NCBI RefSeq assembly: GCF_017355935.1
Contig: NZ_JAFIQT010000002.1
Coordinates: forward strand, 434,001 to 498,000
Reading direction: 5' to 3'
From: Telluribacter humicola
GTDB taxonomy: Bacteria; Bacteroidota; Bacteroidia; Cytophagales; Spirosomataceae
DNA: 64,000 nucleotides
Below, in pieces: positions 1 to 7,933 of this stretch. Every line of letters begins with the position of its first letter. Position 1 is the first letter of the stretch. The notes beneath the pieces are model-generated. The model searched no databases and had not been told where the DNA came from. It saw only the letters and a program-made list of their open reading frames with translations. The position numbers and the translations under genes are program-made.

Positions 1-661
1 TTATCCCACCTGCGGCAATACAGGGTACTTGTACCGCGCTCTTGACCTGTGGCAGTAAAGAGAAAAGTCCCACCTGAGGCAGAGGGATATGATCGAGGAA
101 TGTACCCCGGTGTCCTCCGGCTTCAATGCCCTGAACCGTAATCATGTCAATGTCATGCTGCTGCAAATACAAGGCTTCCTCTACACAAGTGGCGGTGCCA
201 ATGAGTGTGCAACCCCCATTTTTTAACTGTTGAATGCTTGTACTGTCTAAGCATCCAAATGTGAAACTGACTATGGAGATGCCCTCTTGAATCAGGATGT
301 CTAGCTGGTCGTGGTAGGTATAAAACCGGAAGTCTGACAGGTCCGTTGCATCGAGTTGGTAGCCTCTTTGGCTGGCCAGGTGCATAAGTAGTTGCCGCAT
401 GGGTTCCAGGTCTTCCTCTGTATAGGGAGGAACCGCATGAGCAAACAAGTTAACAGCAAAGGGGTTATTGGTCAGGCTTTTGGTTTTGTGGATCAGTTGT
501 CGGGTTACTTCCGGTGATAAACCACCAACAGCCAACGAACCCAGTCCACCTTCATTGGATACGGCAGCGGCCATTTCGGGTGTAGATACTCCCAGCATCG
601 GAGCTTGTAGTATAGGATATTCCAGCTTCAGGATGTCAGTTACCGTGCTTTTCCAGCTCAT
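1..661 (-). CDS. Nitronate monooxygenase family protein (3' end cut by window)
   Basis: The reading frame is open from an ATG at 661-659 down to base 1, giving about 220 residues, so the C-terminus lies outside the window. It starts MSWKSTVTDILKLEYPILQA and continues PMLGVSTPEMAAAVS and NEGGLGSLAVGG, the N-terminal signature of FMN-dependent nitronate monooxygenases (2-nitropropane dioxygenase family). GIEAGGHRGTF near residue 180 matches the family's FMN phosphate-binding and catalytic-His region. The family oxidises alkyl nitronates to carbonyl compounds and nitrite in the cytoplasm. The real substrate cannot be read from sequence. It appears to be monocistronic relative to the hydrolase gene on its upstream side. 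Confidence 0.88.
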   Translation of the reverse strand, partial: MSWKSTVTDILKLEYPILQAPMLGVSTPEMAAAVSNEGGLGSLAVGGLSPEVTRQLIHKTKSLTNNPFAVNLFAHAVPPYTEEDLEPMRQLLMHLASQRGYQLDATDLSDFRFYTYHDQLDILIQEGISIVSFTFGCLDSTSIQQLKNGGCTLIGTATCVEEALYLQQHDIDMITVQGIEAGGHRGTFLDHIPLPQVGLFSLLPQVKSAVQVPCIAAGGI

Positions 662-785
662 AGTAGTTACTATTTATAGCTTACAGTCAACTCCTAAACA
701 TACGAAAGATTCACCTTTGCTGGTATTGTAATATAGTAGTTCTGCCCATAGTACCTGCTCTACTGCCAGCCATGTACCCAAAGAC

Positions 786-1934
786 TTACTTTGATTTCTG
801 CTCCCAGCCTTCGGACTTTACCACCGTCAGCTGATTTTTATCATTGAGAACAAAGCGCTGCAGAATAGTAGCATTTTCGTACTCGATCAGATAGAGATAG
901 CTCCGCTGCTGGTCTGTTACTATGCGCTCCAGCAGCGTAAATGCTTCAATCCTGCCCAGTTTTTTAGCCTCTTCCTGAATCTCCTTTACATTAGGGGCAA
1001 TTTGCTGCCACAGTTCCGGACTGAACTCCTCAGCCTTCATAGAACCGGTGGCATTGCTTTCAAATAGAGTCCTGAATCGTTGGTCAATGGCGGGATCTGG
1101 GTCAGGTACTTGCGTGTATCCATCATGTAGAAAGCGCCGCATGCCGGGCCTCAGTGCCAATGGCGACTGGTTTAGCTGGTTGTTTAGCTGAGGCATATCG
1201 TAGTAATGTCCCCCTTTTGCCAATTCGGCTGACAGATTGAGCTTTATTTCCGCCGGCTGATCACCCGGAGGTACCAGGTAGATATCGCCCGACCGAAGAT
1301 CGTATATACTGGAGTACTTGGTAGCATACTGCCCCTGCTGCAAACAGGCCTGCAGAATCGGCAAGCCACCCTGCACCGTGGGTTGGGGGGCTTTAGCCAG
1401 GTGATCATCTAAGGCCTTTTTACCATAACCAAATCCTCTGGACTGGCTGGATCGGTCAAAATACAGCTGACCATTGCGGGCGCCAATAATCACCGATGCA
1501 CCGGATTTGTCAGCGATCATAATGCGGGCGTAGGAGAAGCTGGGCTCCTGGTACTTCTGATAGAAGGCAATGGCCTCCTCCACGGTGGCGCAGCTTTCCA
1601 GCATGCGTTCGCTGGGGTTACCCCGTGGTTTCAACAGGTTCGGACCCGGTACGTACTGCTCATTTACCCCTGCTACCCAGTCAAACGCCAATCCGGCGGT
1701 GTTGACACCTCCCTGCGCCCAGTCATTATCGAACCCAACGTAGGCAATGCCGTAGTACCCCTTACTGCCGGGCAGAAACCAGATTCGGGTAGCTGGATTC
1801 GAATAATCTTCGTTGTTAAAAAACAGGGTTCTTTCGGCATCGGTGAGGACGAAAATGGTGCAGGCGTACACCGGAACAGCGAGCACCACACCTATTACAA
1901 AAGTGAAGATTCCCTTCATCAATATCTTTTTCAT
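786..1934 (-). CDS. Secreted Ntn-hydrolase, choloylglycine hydrolase / C45 type
   Basis: The protein has 382 residues. A hydrophobic signal peptide (residues 1-24) ends in VYA directly before C25, followed by TIFVLTD. In this superfamily of linear amide C-N hydrolases the mature N-terminal Cys is the nucleophile, so cleavage after A24 would create the active enzyme. NNEDYSN and GGVNTAGLAFDWV fit the family's conserved Asn/Asp and second strand regions. It probably hydrolyses an amide bond in the periplasm or outside the cell; the substrate is unknown. Its upstream region (1931-2056) is a diverged copy of the region upstream of the neighbouring GNAT gene. Confidence 0.8.
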   Translation of the reverse strand: MKKILMKGIFTFVIGVVLAVPVYACTIFVLTDAERTLFFNNEDYSNPATRIWFLPGSKGYYGIAYVGFDNDWAQGGVNTAGLAFDWVAGVNEQYVPGPNLLKPRGNPSERMLESCATVEEAIAFYQKYQEPSFSYARIMIADKSGASVIIGARNGQLYFDRSSQSRGFGYGKKALDDHLAKAPQPTVQGGLPILQACLQQGQYATKYSSIYDLRSGDIYLVPPGDQPAEIKLNLSAELAKGGHYYDMPQLNNQLNQSPLALRPGMRRFLHDGYTQVPDPDPAIDQRFRTLFESNATGSMKAEEFSPELWQQIAPNVKEIQEEAKKLGRIEAFTLLERIVTDQQRSYLYLIEYENATILQRFVLNDKNQLTVVKSEGWEQKSK

Positions 1935-2056
1935 ATTCTTTGAGCTCTTGTAGGTAGTAGTGAGGCCAGCTATCTGGAGTGTAAGTACTTATGGGTACTT
2001 GATGGAGCTAATGTACTCAAAGCGAAGCAGATTACAAGGTATACTTCCTGTACTTA
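1931..2056. repeat. Diverged direct repeat, copy A
   Basis: This copy lies just upstream of the Ntn-hydrolase start. It aligns with 2638-2763, just upstream of the GNAT gene. The best-conserved core is 2009-2043 against 2719-2753, where ACTCAAAGCGAAGCAG is identical. The outer part also aligns: CATATTCTTTGAGCTC here against CATATCCTTTGAACTT in copy B, each followed by a GGTAGTA block. Both copies have the same orientation relative to the gene they precede, so this looks like a duplicated promoter or 5' region. Confidence 0.6.
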
Positions 2057-2091
2057 CGACGGCCTTGTGGAGTAGGTACTTTAGGGCAATA

Positions 2092-2619
2092 TTAATTCAA
2101 ACGTCCGTAGTAGATCAGGTCAATGAGTTCGCCGGAAGTAGTTTTATAATCGCAGCGCAGCACACCTTCCCGTTCAAAGCCACTGTTTTCGGCCATGCGT
2201 CTGGCCGCGGTATTGCTCACATGGGTTCTGAGAAAAAGCTTTCGAAAACCGAAAGTTGTGAAGCAATAGGTACAAAAGGTCTGCAGGGCTTTTGTACCGA
2301 CCCCTTTACCGGCATATTCTTTATCGATGTAGAAACCTATTTCTGATTTTGGAACCATCCAGTCTATATTCTTCAGGTCCAGAAAGCCCGCCAACCGTCC
2401 ATCCCGTTCGTCAATGATCAGGTAGGGGAAGTAGGTCCGGCTTTTGGCCCGCTCCGTTATATCGGCCAGAAACTCCCTGGTAGCATCCAGGCTTTGGGTT
2501 CGTGATACGGTACCGGTAAAGAAATCTTCCAGTCTCTTACGGTTCCGCTCAACCATGTCAAAATAAGGTACCAGGTCGTCGGTCGTTAACGGGCGTATGA
2601 TATAGTGGTCAAATTTCAT
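2092..2619 (-). CDS. GNAT family N-acetyltransferase (RimJ/RimL-like)
   Basis: The protein has 175 residues with the usual GNAT order. The acetyl-CoA pyrophosphate loop is KGVGTKAL at about 105-112, and the C-terminal motif NTAARRMAENSGFEREG at about 136-152 is typical of the RimJ/RimL subgroup that acetylates protein N-termini or small amines. It starts MKFDHYIIRPLTTDD, a normal beginning for the fold. It is flanked by the two copies of a diverged direct repeat (1931-2056 and 2638-2763). The substrate cannot be predicted. Confidence 0.85.
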   Translation of the reverse strand: MKFDHYIIRPLTTDDLVPYFDMVERNRKRLEDFFTGTVSRTQSLDATREFLADITERAKSRTYFPYLIIDERDGRLAGFLDLKNIDWMVPKSEIGFYIDKEYAGKGVGTKALQTFCTYCFTTFGFRKLFLRTHVSNTAARRMAENSGFEREGVLRCDYKTTSGELIDLIYYGRLN

Positions 2620-2637
2620 CTGGTATGATCTGCGTTT

Positions 2638-2763
2638 TCATATCCTTTGAACTTTTTATTGGTAGTAAAGATCTGCTGCCTGGAATTAGACGCAGGTACT
2701 ACTGTGTACATAATGAAACTAATGCACTCAAAGCGAAGCAGGATACAAGGTATAGTCCATTTA
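2638..2763. repeat. Diverged direct repeat, copy B
   Basis: This is the second copy of the repeat at 1931-2056. It lies between the GNAT start and the 3' end of the frameshifted ATC-hydrolase gene. Similarity is strongest at 2719-2753 and weaker outside, with some small gaps. No open reading frame or terminal inverted repeats were recognised in it. Confidence 0.6.
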
Positions 2764-2778
2764 CTTAAGACTGCTTAG

Positions 2779-3401
2779 TTAAGATTCCACTTTAAATCTG
2801 AAGTCGCACTTTGCTGCTCCGTTGGCAATAGTTCCCGTTCTGATCAACGTAAGTCCGGCCAGTTCAGAAGTAATCTGGTCTACTTCACAAAGGATCGTAG
2901 CGTATTTGTAGTAGTTATGTTTCCTGAATAGCTTACATATCCCACATTCCAGAATATCTACTCCGTAGCCAAGTCCGAATGTTTCTTCTCTGTCAGTAAT
3001 AATATGCGCAATGAAGCCTTCAGGATGTGGGTTAGCACTCGTTTTTTTATGAAAAGATCTGATAAGTATTTGTCCGGGCCAGGTACTAATCAGTTTAGGG
3101 ACAAGTCGTTTGACGAAGGCCTGAGCCCCATTTTTAGGTTGTACGTAGGCGGTAACTATTTCAAGACAAATCTTTCTGATTGTGTCAAACGTTTCACCCT
3201 TTTCGTCCAGGGTTTGATGAATGCTAAAAAGTAAGCGCTAAAATCAAGTCGTTTGTCGATCGGATTCCCCGAAGTAGAAGCAAATTTGGTATCTATTGAA
3301 ATAGTCGCATAATGATTGTCCGTGTCGGCAATCACTCTGTCAAACTCGTTCAGATAATAGTCCTTAATAGATTTGATAAAGTACTTCCTGTAGTTATTCA
3401 T
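2779..3401 (-). pseudogene. L-2-amino-thiazoline-4-carboxylic acid hydrolase family gene, frameshifted
   Basis: From the ATG at 3401 the first frame encodes MNNYRKYFIKSIKDYYLNEF and continues to DKRLDFSAYFLA, then runs into nonsense and a stop at 3156. A second frame takes over with TLDEKGETFDTIRKICLEIV and runs to a TAA at 2779-2781. It contains GYGVDILECGICKLF and ends GTIANGAAKCDFRFKVES. These blocks match ATC-hydrolase domain proteins (about 200 residues), which open the thiazoline ring in cysteine synthesis from ATC. One missing base restores a product of about 207 residues. The break lies at roughly 3205-3231, where short runs occur (A5 at 3226-3230, TTT and GGG nearby on the + strand). 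Genuine inactivation and a homopolymer sequencing error are both possible. Confidence 0.82.
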
Positions 3402-3675
3402 CTTATCCGTCGATTAATTGACTTGCTTCGTGTGTTAGAGAAATTCTGTTACTTCATCTGCCTGAGAGCTTCATCTGGATATACCTTCCATCTCTTTAAT
3501 CATTCCGCGCATGAAGCTAGGGAGCGGCAGTATGAAAGAATAATCCGCTCTAAGAATTTTATCTAACGGTAGTCCTGCACTGGCAAGCTAACCTAACCCC
3601 TCAAGGTAGTAGCGAATGGCTGCCTCAGTTTTTATGCACTTTGACTAAGGTACCAATTCTTAATCCATATGGATG

Positions 3676-5034
3676 CTAATCCAGGGCTATCAGAATCGAA
3701 GATATAAAACCATCCCAGTCGAAATTCTCAAAATGGGTTTGTCCGAGTCGTACGATTATTAATTCTTTGGATGGAATGATCATAAGCCTTTGCCCATCAA
3801 AGCCCTGTGCAAAGTAAAGGTCATCGGGTATATGTGGAGGCGTATCAAATCCAGCACGCCAGAAGTGGGCAGCATACATTCCATCCGGAGCCTGCGTACC
3901 TGGACAACGGCTATAGGCTATCCACTCATTGCTAAGGATTTGTTGGCCCTCCCACATGCCTCCGTTGAGATATAGTAGACCGAACCTGGCCCAGTCCCGG
4001 GTGGTAGCCCACCCAAAGGTGGAGCCCACAAATTGTCCCGATGCATCCAGCTCGATGAGTGTACTGGTCATGCCGATTTTATGAAATAGCTCCTTGTAGG
4101 GAAAGGTATGGTAGTTTCTACCTGTGGTGTTTTTTATAAGGTCAAATATAGCGTTGGTGGTACCGCTTGAATATTTCCATTCCTGTCCGGGAGGCGCCTC
4201 CAGGGGTAAAGAAGATGCAAATGCGCTCATGTTGGCTTCGGTATACACCATTCGGGTAACCGGGCTCCACGAAAAATAGCTTTCGTCCCATTGCAGTCCG
4301 CTCGTCATTTTTAGTAAATGGTCTAGCGTAATGTTGTAGCGCGGATCTTCTGGGTTTGACCATTCGGGCAAAATACCCTTAGCGGTTAAACTCAATTTCC
4401 CTCTATCGACCAGAATACCCGCCAAAGCATTTGAGAGGCTTTTGGTCATGGACCAGCCTAATTGCGGCTGATCGTAGGCATATCCATCAGCATAGGCCTC
4501 GGCCAGGATCTGACCTCTGTAGACTACTACAACTGCCCGCGTATTCACAGGTTTGTCCGGGTCCTTCTCAACAAAAGCCTGTGATATGGCTTTCTGAACC
4601 CTTCTTGAAGTTGCTGTCCGAAGGAGGGTACTGTCAATGATATTGCCCGTGGGCCAGGGCAAGGTATCAGGATCATAGGTCATGGCAGGAGGGAGGGGAA
4701 TCTTTTGCTCCCTTATTTCTTCTTCAGTTATGCCCACTACCAACGTACAGCCTAGGCCTTTTCTATAAATGGCTTTTCTGGCAGAAAGCCCGAATACCGA
4801 AGCCGTTACAGTTTGGTTTTCTTTATCCAGGTGAATTGTAGCGAGGTTTAGAGGGAAGTGGGCCAGTTCAAATTCCTGAATACTTTCCAGGGTACGACCT
4901 CCGACGTACATACACGAGCAGGTAGTTTTGGCTGCCCCTGCACTAAATACCGGAAGCATGTAATAGCTATATCTCCCGATACCTACCAGGGCCAGACAAA
5001 CCAGGAAAATTAGTAGCCACTTAACAAGTCGCAT
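3676..5034 (-). CDS. Serine hydrolase, beta-lactamase / class C family
   Basis: The protein has 452 residues. An N-terminal hydrophobic segment (about 4-30) suggests a membrane anchor or signal peptide. The SxxK nucleophile motif is S195-M-T-K198 within GWSMTKSLSNALAG. Downstream are LLKMTSGLQWDESY and YSSGTTNAIF, the usual second-motif region of this family, and GWATTRDWARFGLLYLNGG. The product resembles 6-aminohexanoate-dimer hydrolase and EstB-type enzymes more than true AmpC beta-lactamases, so an esterase or amide-hydrolase role in the periplasm is more likely than antibiotic resistance. Confidence 0.85.
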   Translation of the reverse strand: MRLVKWLLIFLVCLALVGIGRYSYYMLPVFSAGAAKTTCSCMYVGGRTLESIQEFELAHFPLNLATIHLDKENQTVTASVFGLSARKAIYRKGLGCTLVVGITEEEIREQKIPLPPAMTYDPDTLPWPTGNIIDSTLLRTATSRRVQKAISQAFVEKDPDKPVNTRAVVVVYRGQILAEAYADGYAYDQPQLGWSMTKSLSNALAGILVDRGKLSLTAKGILPEWSNPEDPRYNITLDHLLKMTSGLQWDESYFSWSPVTRMVYTEANMSAFASSLPLEAPPGQEWKYSSGTTNAIFDLIKNTTGRNYHTFPYKELFHKIGMTSTLIELDASGQFVGSTFGWATTRDWARFGLLYLNGGMWEGQQILSNEWIAYSRCPGTQAPDGMYAAHFWRAGFDTPPHIPDDLYFAQGFDGQRLMIIPSKELIIVRLGQTHFENFDWDGFISSILIALD

Positions 5035-5088
5035 TGTCGTACCCTGGTAGTTGAGAATACTTTAACGCATAGGTGATTTTACATTTTC

Positions 5089-5535
5089 TTACTCATCAAT
5101 GGCCTCAATACCTTGCGCTTTAAGCCGTTCAAGGTTCTCCTTCATAGCGTTAAGTTGCTCGGGTGGGTGCCCCTGCCAATCGGTTACCTCACCCCTCACC
5201 CGTAGCGGACTGCGGGAGCGGTATGACCTGGTTGGATTACCGGGAAACTTTTTATCCGTCAAATTAGGGTCATCTTCAACCGGGCCGGTCGGCTCTACTA
5301 TATAAATCCGGCCGGGGCCTTCGCCCTGAGCCAGTTCAGCTCCCCAGGTAGCCGCATCCAAAGTGGCGGTTAGATAGACAAAAGAGGCCTTCTTTCTCTG
5401 ACCATAGTTTGAATTAAATCCGGGTTCAAGCAGGTCTCCCGGTTTCAGATTGGCTTTCGTACCATGATAGAATAGCTGTGAACTCTGCTCATTGGCAGAC
5501 TCCATTGGCTTTTCTTCGCTTCTGTCTGTATTCAT
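5089..5535 (-). CDS. arr: NAD(+)--rifampin ADP-ribosyltransferase (Arr)
   Basis: The protein has 148 residues, the usual length for Arr enzymes. It carries FYHGTKANLKPGDLL near the N-terminus, VYLTATLDAATWGAELA in the middle, and GRIYIVEPTGPVEDDPNLT followed by PTRSYRSRSPLRV, the conserved blocks of the family. Arr transfers ADP-ribose from NAD+ to the C23 hydroxyl of rifampin and inactivates it in the cytoplasm. It sits in a region of single accessory genes with no integron or transposon sequence seen beside it, so it is likely a chromosomal, intrinsic copy. Confidence 0.9.
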   Translation of the reverse strand: MNTDRSEEKPMESANEQSSQLFYHGTKANLKPGDLLEPGFNSNYGQRKKASFVYLTATLDAATWGAELAQGEGPGRIYIVEPTGPVEDDPNLTDKKFPGNPTRSYRSRSPLRVRGEVTDWQGHPPEQLNAMKENLERLKAQGIEAIDE

Positions 5536-5571
5536 TCACGTCTTAGTTAAAGATGTATTTGGTCAATAGCT

Positions 5572-5937
5572 CTACGCAACCCGCAAGATCTTCTCCATCT
5601 TACGTCCATTCGCCAATTCATCCACTAACTTATCCAGGTATCTTACCTGTTGTGTTAATGGATTCTCGATTTCTTCTATCCTGTAGCCACAGATTTTGCC
5701 GGTAATCAGGTGAGCATTCGGGTGTAAGGTAGCCTGCTGAAAGAAGGTTTCGAAAGTTACTTTATCGGCAATAAGTGCCTGCAGCTTTTCTTCATCATAC
5801 CCGGTCAGCCACTCAATGACCTGATGCAGTTCTTCTTTTGTCCGGCCTTTCTTCTCTGCTTTGGTCAGGTAGTGTGGATAGACCGAGGCGAAGGTCATTT
5901 TTGCCATACGCTCATCGTGATTGTTTGCGTTGTTCAT
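5572..5937 (-). CDS. DUF2200 domain-containing protein
   Basis: The protein has 121 residues. After a short variable start, MAKMTFASVYPHYLTKAEKK and KGRTKEELHQVIEWLTGYD and then HLITGKICGYRIEEIENPLT match the whole DUF2200 family, small cytoplasmic proteins of unknown function. The neighbours in the same direction are the DUF4886 gene upstream and arr downstream, with gaps of about 100 and 36 bases. A decayed piece of a second copy of this gene's 5' end is present at 7122-7195. Confidence 0.85.
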   Translation of the reverse strand: MNNANNHDERMAKMTFASVYPHYLTKAEKKGRTKEELHQVIEWLTGYDEEKLQALIADKVTFETFFQQATLHPNAHLITGKICGYRIEEIENPLTQQVRYLDKLVDELANGRKMEKILRVA

Positions 5938-6041
5938 AGCTAGTACCTGGATAGGATCGCTTAATCTATTTTACCTTTCTGATTGACTTCTTCTTATTGA
6001 ACGGTTGTCATACATGCGTCTTTACTAGTTCTACCTTTATC

Positions 6042-6995
6042 TTATTTTCTGACAGGGTTCTGGGTCGTTTCGGCTACCTTTCTTAGCTGAACCGCAAAAT
6101 CAGCGGGTACCTGTTCGGGCGTAAAGGTTAGCTCGCGGGGCGACTCACCAAACAGGAACGAGTACCATACCAGAGACCCCAGATAGCAACCGGCTTCGTT
6201 GGCATGATGCGAATCAAATCCCCATTTCTGATCATTGGTCCAGCGGTAGCCTACGTGCAGCGAATGCGTCTGGCCGGGTAGGGAGGGGTACTCCGGATTC
6301 TTAAAGTTAAAATTGGGGTCCTTTCGGTACCCCCAGGTCGGGTCGGAGCTAACTTTCCAGAAGGCATCGCCCACGGGAATGATACGTACCCCTAATTTCT
6401 GAGCTATTGTATGGTAGGCGGCTCTGGATTTTTCCCACATTTCCTTTTCGGTTTGGGCAAAGGTATTAGGGGCAATTTGTGAGAAGTCATTCGAATCGGA
6501 GCGGTAGGCCCAGGTCTGGTGAAATACTACCTCCGCCTTGGGCTGTATAGACTTAATATAATCATACAGTTTTTGGGCGTAAGGCTCATAGGTGGCCGGA
6601 TCGGCCGAGTTCATAGAGTTTTGCTGCAGGGTTACGACATCCCAGGTACCTTCAGACAACAGCATGCGCAGGGATTTTCCTTTGTAGGGTTTTCCCTTCG
6701 GGTCGTCGGGATTGGCTTCGGCGGCAGCGGCGTGCTCCCAGTGTCGCTGCAGTGAGCAGCCACCTAGTTCGGCCCGGCCAATTTCGAGGGGGTGTCCACC
6801 TTCCTTTGCCAATTGGGGCAGGTACCGGGCCGCATTCTGCGAGAAGCTGTTACCAATCAGAAACAGGTGTAGGGTATCGGTGGGAGTAGGACGTACACCC
6901 ACAGTACCCGAAACCCGGGAGGACTGAGCCTGAACGGTGGTGATCGCTGCAAGGAAGAATAGGATCCAGCTTAATTTTTTTCTAAAAGATAGCAT
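6042..6995 (-). CDS. DUF4886 domain-containing secreted SGNH-like protein
   Basis: The protein has 317 residues with a signal peptide (about 1-23, ending TTVQAQ). LHLFLIGNSFSQNAARYLP carries the GNSF block that replaces GDSL in DUF4886 proteins, and GTWDVVTLQQNSMNS and the late HHANEAGCYLGSLVW (a D/H-like catalytic block) fit the SGNH-hydrolase fold. It is probably a periplasmic or extracellular esterase acting on carbohydrate or other esters; the substrate is unknown. It is transcribed in the same direction as the DUF2200 gene below it. Confidence 0.78.
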   Translation of the reverse strand: MLSFRKKLSWILFFLAAITTVQAQSSRVSGTVGVRPTPTDTLHLFLIGNSFSQNAARYLPQLAKEGGHPLEIGRAELGGCSLQRHWEHAAAAEANPDDPKGKPYKGKSLRMLLSEGTWDVVTLQQNSMNSADPATYEPYAQKLYDYIKSIQPKAEVVFHQTWAYRSDSNDFSQIAPNTFAQTEKEMWEKSRAAYHTIAQKLGVRIIPVGDAFWKVSSDPTWGYRKDPNFNFKNPEYPSLPGQTHSLHVGYRWTNDQKWGFDSHHANEAGCYLGSLVWYSFLFGESPRELTFTPEQVPADFAVQLRKVAETTQNPVRK

Positions 6996-7121
6996 ACGCA
7001 GGTTGAGGATTGATAAAGGTTTATTTAGAAGACCTTTGGTAGGTTGTTCTATACTGACAGGTAATACTTATTGTTACCATTACTTACTGGTTCGCTTATG
7101 CAAGAGTTTTTACCGGTGGTT

Positions 7122-7195
7122 AGGCCTTTCTTCTCTGCTTTAGTTAGATACCGAGGCAAAGGTCGTTTTTGCTATACCCTCATCGTGGTTGTTGA
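7122..7195 (-). pseudogene. Remnant of a second DUF2200 gene (5' end only)
   Basis: Read on the minus strand this piece gives NNHDEGIAKTTFASVSN and then a stop. It parallels NNANNHDERMAKMTFASVY of the intact gene at 5572-5937, with a small deletion followed by renewed nucleotide identity (AAAGCAGAGAAGAAAGGCC). Only the first quarter of the gene is recognisable. Similarity fades below 7122. Confidence 0.7.
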
Positions 7196-7203
7196 TGCTG
7201 TAT

Positions 7204-7797
7204 TTACCGCTTATAGTCCAAAAATCGCTTCCTTAATTCTTTCCATTCGGACTTGAGGATGCTATAACATACTGTATTCCTTCTGAATCCATCATGCATT
7301 AGCGTGTGACGCCTCAAAAGCCCTTCAAATTGCCCGCCTATCTTTTCTATAGCTTGTCGTGACGCCAGGTTTCGTTCGTCGGTCTTGAATTCAACCCTCT
7401 CAGCGTCAAGTCTATCAAATGCATACTCCAACAGCAAGTACTTACAATTTCTATTCAGCCCTGTTCTTTGAAATTCTTTGCCGTACCAGGTGGCTCCAAT
7501 CTCGAGTCGGTCGTCTGCATTGGATATGTTCAAGAAACTGGTGCTTCCGGCATACGCATTTTTGGTTTTGTCAAACACGATAAAGGCATATCGAAGCCTA
7601 TTGTGGCGATCCTCAATGGCTTTATTAATATATTTATTCAGCAACTCCGGATTGTAAATAGGGGATGGAGAAAACTGAAGCAGGTCCTGGTCTGAGGTGG
7701 CAACCTTTGCTAAATTTTCATCGTCGGTTTCACGTAAGGGCCTGAGCAAGGCAACCGTATTTTCAAGGGTTATTTCTTCGTCAAAAGGAAAATGCAT
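7204..7797 (-). CDS. GNAT family N-acetyltransferase
   Basis: The protein has 197 residues and resembles RimJ/RimL-type acetyltransferases. VALLRPLRETDDENLAK is the usual first strand and helix, LEIGATWYGKEFQRTGLNRN is the acetyl-CoA binding region, and NLASRQAIEKIGGQFEGLLR is the C-terminal motif. The loop reads QRTGLN rather than the classical QGxGxG/A, which is common in this subgroup. It probably acetylates an amine on a small molecule or protein. It ends right beside the DUF2200 remnant. Confidence 0.85.
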   Translation of the reverse strand: MHFPFDEEITLENTVALLRPLRETDDENLAKVATSDQDLLQFSPSPIYNPELLNKYINKAIEDRHNRLRYAFIVFDKTKNAYAGSTSFLNISNADDRLEIGATWYGKEFQRTGLNRNCKYLLLEYAFDRLDAERVEFKTDERNLASRQAIEKIGGQFEGLLRRHTLMHDGFRRNTVCYSILKSEWKELRKRFLDYKR

Positions 7798-7882
7798 TGA
7801 TGTGATCTGGTTAATAGATGTTAACTTTTATTGATATGGAGGTATGAAGTTGCTGGTGAGAAACACCAGCAACGGCAGAAAG

Positions 7883-7905
7883 GTCTGTGGGGACACAGAC
7901 CACGG
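7883..7905 (-). repeat. Dispersed hairpin element, copy 1
   Basis: The minus strand reads CCGTGGTCTGTG followed by TCCCCACAGAC. It is 23 bases, with arms GTCTGTG and CACAGAC. The identical sequence is at 16149-16171. Both copies lie 10-30 bases downstream of a gene's stop codon, in the same orientation as that gene. No U-tract follows, so it is not a standard terminator. Confidence 0.6.
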
Positions 7906-7933
7906 CAGCTGCGAATGAGATATTTCCCCTACC

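Noticed and set aside
3676-5535. Beta-lactamase-family gene plus arr as an antibiotic-resistance island
   Set aside because: The hydrolase resembles esterase-type members and no mobile element, integron or other resistance gene is next to them.
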